64,000 nucleotides of DNA from Coriobacteriaceae bacterium (GTDB lineage: Bacteria; Actinomycetota; Coriobacteriia; Coriobacteriales; Coriobacteriaceae): assembly GCA_902364645.1 (NCBI GenBank), contig CABJEP010000010.1, forward strand, positions 1-64,000. Reading direction: 5' to 3'. Below, in pieces: positions 61,328 through 64,000 of the stretch; within the stretch, counting starts at the first letter, position 1, and each line of letters begins with the position of its first letter. A model generated the notes under the pieces. It was not told the DNA's origin. It ran no database searches and saw nothing but the letters and a program-made list of their open reading frames with translations. Position numbers and translations under genes: made by a program.

Positions 61328-61364
61328 AACCGACCAAAATAAACCTGTCCCTTTTTGGTTGGTT
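61328..61364 (-). repeat. REP-like hairpin with conserved loop
   Basis: AACCGACCAAAA (61328-61339) pairs with TTTTGGTTGGTT (61353-61364) except for one mismatch. On the minus strand the loop reads AGGGACAGGTTTA, close to the loops at 8.1 kb and 32-33 kb, while the stem is unrelated. Its right end overlaps the outer arm of cruciform copy 2 by four bases. Confidence 0.75.
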
Positions 61365-61495
61365 CCCCGCGAGGGCGAGCACGGATGAAGTTTATCGCGA
61401 GTTCCGCACGAACAGGAGGCCACTTAATGTGGCCTCCGTCGTGAGCAGGACTGTAGAGCAGGAAACTTCATCCGTGCTCGCCCTCGCGGGGAACC
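61361..61495. repeat. Cruciform element, copy 2 (inverted)
   Basis: A perfect 33-base inverted repeat (61361-61393 and 61463-61495) encloses a 69-base core that is the reverse complement of the copy 1 core with scattered differences. The inner hairpin is GGAGGCCAC, loop, GTGGCCTCC. Outer arms share only the innermost bases (ATGAAGTTT/AAACTTCAT) with copy 1; beyond these the arms differ completely from copy 1 but remain perfectly self-complementary. A matching 15-codon minus-strand frame is at 61424-61471. Confidence 0.92.
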
Positions 61496-61683
61496 GGCGG
61501 GATAGACGGGTTCAGATGGGGCTTTGATGCATGGGTGGTCTGTTGTTGTGCAAATGGGTATCATACTGTGGTTATTGCATCGACTCTGTGATGCATGTTT
61601 GTACGTTCCCGACGGTCGGTTTGCCAGAAGCGCCCCGTCGGTTGTTCCAGACCCGTTTCGAAGAAAGGAAACCACACGAACCT

Positions 61684-63354
61684 ATGGCAGCTAAAAAATC
61701 ATCTCCCTTGAAGATCATCCCGCTCGGCGGCCTTGACGGCATCGGCAAGAACATGACGGTCTTCGAGTGCGGCGACGACATGGTGCTCGTCGACGCCGGT
61801 CTCATGTTCCCGGATGACTCCCAGCCCGGTATCGACCTGGTGCTTCCCGACTACACCTATGTTTTGGAGAATGAGGAGAAGCTCCGCGGTATCGTCGTCA
61901 CCCACGGCCACGAGGACCACACCGGTTCGCTTCCGTACCTGCTACAGGACCTCAACAACAAGGTGCCCATCTTTTCGAGCAAGCTGACGCTTGGCTTTAT
62001 CGAGGGCAAGCTTTCTGAGTTCCGCATCCGCGCGCCCAAGTTCCGCGAGGTCAAGGGCGGCAGCCATGTCAACCTCGGTGGCATCTCGCTCGACTTCTTC
62101 TCGATGACGCACTCCATCCCCGGCGCTCTGGGCGTGTTCATTCGCACCAACCAGGGCACCGTTATGCACACCGGCGACTTTAAGCTCGACCAGACGCCCA
62201 TCGATGGTGTCACGCCCGACTATGCCGCTATCAGCCGCTTTGCCAAGCAGGGCATCGACCTGCTGCTTTCCGACTCCACCAATGCCACGGTTCCCGGCTT
62301 TACCAAGTCCGAGGCCGAGGTCGGTCCCAACTTGCTACACGCTATCAAGAACGCCCCGGGTCGCGTGTTCGTCGCGTCGTTCTCGAGCCACATCCATCGT
62401 TTGCAGCAGATCTGCGATGCTGCCCGCAAGTGCGGCCGTAAGGTCGTTGTGACCGGTCGCTCCATGCTCACGAACACACGCGTGGCGCGCGAGCTGGGCT
62501 ACCTCAACATCGACGATGCCGATATTATCGATGCCTTTGATATCGATAATTTGCCTGACGACAAGATCGTCGTCATGTGCACTGGTTCGCAGGGCGAGCC
62601 GCTGTCGGCCCTGTCCCGCATGGCCAACGGCGAGCACAAGACGCTCTCTATCCACGAGGGCGATACCGTTATCCTCTCGGCAACTCCCGTTCCCGGCAAC
62701 GAGAAGGCCGTCCAGCAGGTCGTCAACAGCCTGGCCAAGCTCGGCTGCGACGTGTGGGATAAGAACCGCGCTCTCGTTCACGTTTCCGGTCACGGTAGCC
62801 AGGAGGAGCTCAAGCTCCTGATGGCCATGGCCAAGCCCACGTACTTTATGCCGGTTCACGGTGAAGCCGTGCATCTGCGCGCCCATGCCCAGCTGGCCCG
62901 CAAGATGGGTCTCAAGGACGATCATATCTTTATCCTCGACAACGGCGACACGCTCGAGATGCGCGGCGGTATCGTTAAGCGCGGTACGCCCGTCGAGTCC
63001 GGCGTCGTTTACGTCGACGGCCTGCGCATCGGCGATACCGACCCCATCGTCTTACGTGATCGTCAGAAGCTCGCCAACGACGGTATGGTTACCGCTGTTG
63101 CCATCGTCTCGCTCAAGCACAAGAAGATCGAGGCCATCGAGTTCTCGGGCCGCGGCGTCTCGTTTGCCATCGACGACCAGTTCTCCGAGGATGCCTCCGC
63201 GTCCATCATGAAGACGATCGAGAAGGGCAAGTTCAGCTTTACGAGCAGCGGTTCCGATGCCATTCGCAAGGCCGTGCGCGACTCGCTCTCCAACTTTATC
63301 TGGAGCCGTACGCGCACTCGTCCGATGATCATCCCGGTCGTCATGGAGGTTTAG
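61684..63354 (+). CDS. rnj: Ribonuclease J
   Basis: Metallo-beta-lactamase/beta-CASP RNase with 5'-3' exonuclease and endonuclease activity. Metal motif VVTHGHEDHTGSLPYL (residues 72-87); MHTGDFKLDQTP; the beta-CASP region with SFSSHIHRLQQI, VVTGRSM and CTGSQGEP; VHVSGHGSQEELKLLM; a C-terminal domain follows. I chose ATG 61684, giving MAAKKSSPLKIIPLGGLDGIGKNM, the family start; the AAAGGAA upstream is about 14 bases away. The 188 bases after the second cruciform hold the presumed promoter; TATCAT at about 61559 is a weak candidate. Length is 556 residues. Confidence 0.96.
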   Translation: MAAKKSSPLKIIPLGGLDGIGKNMTVFECGDDMVLVDAGLMFPDDSQPGIDLVLPDYTYVLENEEKLRGIVVTHGHEDHTGSLPYLLQDLNNKVPIFSSKLTLGFIEGKLSEFRIRAPKFREVKGGSHVNLGGISLDFFSMTHSIPGALGVFIRTNQGTVMHTGDFKLDQTPIDGVTPDYAAISRFAKQGIDLLLSDSTNATVPGFTKSEAEVGPNLLHAIKNAPGRVFVASFSSHIHRLQQICDAARKCGRKVVVTGRSMLTNTRVARELGYLNIDDADIIDAFDIDNLPDDKIVVMCTGSQGEPLSALSRMANGEHKTLSIHEGDTVILSATPVPGNEKAVQQVVNSLAKLGCDVWDKNRALVHVSGHGSQEELKLLMAMAKPTYFMPVHGEAVHLRAHAQLARKMGLKDDHIFILDNGDTLEMRGGIVKRGTPVESGVVYVDGLRIGDTDPIVLRDRQKLANDGMVTAVAIVSLKHKKIEAIEFSGRGVSFAIDDQFSEDASASIMKTIEKGKFSFTSSGSDAIRKAVRDSLSNFIWSRTRTRPMIIPVVMEV

Positions 63355-63355
63355 T

Positions 63356-64000
63356 TTGGCGCGCGGATCTGCACAAAACGCCAAAGGCAATAAGGCCAAC
63401 AACCAACCGGCATCTGCTAAGGGTGCCGGTTCCCATCTGCGTGCCAATAAGGGCCACGAGTCCGAGTTCGATGATTTCGAGCCCTTGGTCGAGCCCTCGG
63501 CCAACCGCGATATCGCCGGCGTGGTCATTGCCGTTTTGGCGATTGCATCCTTTATTGCCGTGATTTCGCCGGCGACTGCGCCCGTTACGGCTGCGGTTGC
63601 CGGTTTCTACCACTTGGGCTTTGGTCTGGGCGCCTACGTGCTGCCGATCGTCATTTTGCTGTTTGCCGCCACGCTCTTTTTAGGCGAGGACTCGCCGCTC
63701 AACGCGCGCTCTGTTGCGGGCGGCGCCGTGGTCTTTATCGCCGTCGTCTCCATTCTTTCGTTGATGGTGCCAGGTACGAGCGACTCGTGCGACCTTATGT
63801 TCACGCCGCAAAATCTGTCCGCCTCGGGTGGCTACATCGGTGCGTTTATTGCGAGTGCGCTGCAGAATGCCCTGGGTAAGCCTATCGCGATGGTAGTCCT
63901 GCTGGGCCTTGCCGTCGTGGGCCTTGTCATCATTGGCTTTTCGGTTGGCGGCGTTTTGCGCTCTGCCCGCGATCGTGCGGCAGATTTTGCCGAGCGCCGT
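63356..64000 (+). CDS. FtsK/SpoIIIE DNA translocase, N-terminal part (runs off the window)
   Basis: Frame from TTG 63356, with GGAGG about six bases upstream, open to the window end (215 codons). A basic, Asn/Lys-rich cytosolic start is followed by about four predicted membrane segments (for example VVIAVLAIASFIAVISP, AYVLPIVILLFAATLFLG, AVVFIAVVSILSLMVPG and IAMVVLLGLAVVGLVIIG). This matches the FtsK/SpoIIIE membrane domain, and the position after rnj is the usual one (rnj-ftsK). The motor domain would lie beyond 64000, so the call rests on topology and context. Confidence 0.7.
   Translation, partial: MARGSAQNAKGNKANNQPASAKGAGSHLRANKGHESEFDDFEPLVEPSANRDIAGVVIAVLAIASFIAVISPATAPVTAAVAGFYHLGFGLGAYVLPIVILLFAATLFLGEDSPLNARSVAGGAVVFIAVVSILSLMVPGTSDSCDLMFTPQNLSASGGYIGAFIASALQNALGKPIAMVVLLGLAVVGLVIIGFSVGGVLRSARDRAADFAERR

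Overview
This window looks like the chromosome of a Collinsella-type member of the Coriobacteriia (Actinomycetota). It is GC-rich. It encodes mycobacterial-type integration host factor (mIHF), an actinobacterial marker, but its gene order is otherwise largely Firmicutes-like: rpsP-rimM-trmD, rnhB-yraN-comM-dprA-trmFO-xerC, rpsB-tsf-pyrH-frr-uppS-cdsA-dxr-rseP-ispG-proS, comEA-comEC-holA-rpsT-lepA-hemW, phoH-ybeY-dgkA-era-recO and rpsO-pnp-rnj-ftsK. It also carries two-subunit glycyl-tRNA synthetase, TrmFO and a PyrR-controlled pyr operon. The organism assignment is inference from content and order; no rRNA or tRNA gene is present to confirm it.

Layout. 1-1.4 kb: terminator of an upstream gene and dinB on the minus strand. 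1.4-8.1 kb: rpsP-khpA-rimM-trmD-lepB-glyQS and the PPDK regulatory protein. 8.4-11.2 kb: pyruvate phosphate dikinase. 11.3-18 kb: rplS, rnhB, yraN, a frameshifted comM, dprA, trmFO, xerC. 18-28.4 kb: the translation, cell-envelope and isoprenoid run from rpsB to proS. 28.5-32 kb, minus strand: a small kinase-fold phosphotransferase and adhE. 32.2-33.3 kb: a REP-associated tyrosine transposase (RAYT) between two inverted pairs of hairpin repeats. 33.3-33.6 kb: rpmB. 33.8-39.3 kb: pyrR-B-C-K-D-F behind a predicted attenuator. 39.5-42 kb: mihF-gmk-rpoZ-thiI. 42-53 kb: comEA-comEC-holA, rpsT, lepA-dusB-hemW and two tandem J-domain genes, the first with an unusual membrane tail. 53-58 kb: mtaB-phoH-ybeY-dgkA-era-recO. 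58-64 kb: rpsO, pnp, a 640-base gap with two large cruciform elements, rnj and the start of an ftsK/spoIIIE gene.

Most genes are housekeeping and tightly packed, often with 1-20 base overlaps. The unusual biology lies in the gaps. Three palindrome families (8.1, 32-33 and 61.3 kb) have unrelated stems but nearly the same loop (GGGAC, A or G, G, ..., TTA), and one family flanks the RAYT. Two inverted copies of a separate element at 61.1-61.5 kb have cores that differ by compensatory changes and long perfect arms unique to each copy. In one copy an arm includes part of the pnp terminator. The pyr leader folds as a three-hairpin attenuator. Within genes, the odd cases are a J-domain protein ending in membrane segments, a site-2 protease with a helix-rich insertion, a xerC without a canonical start codon, and a comM split at a C6 run.
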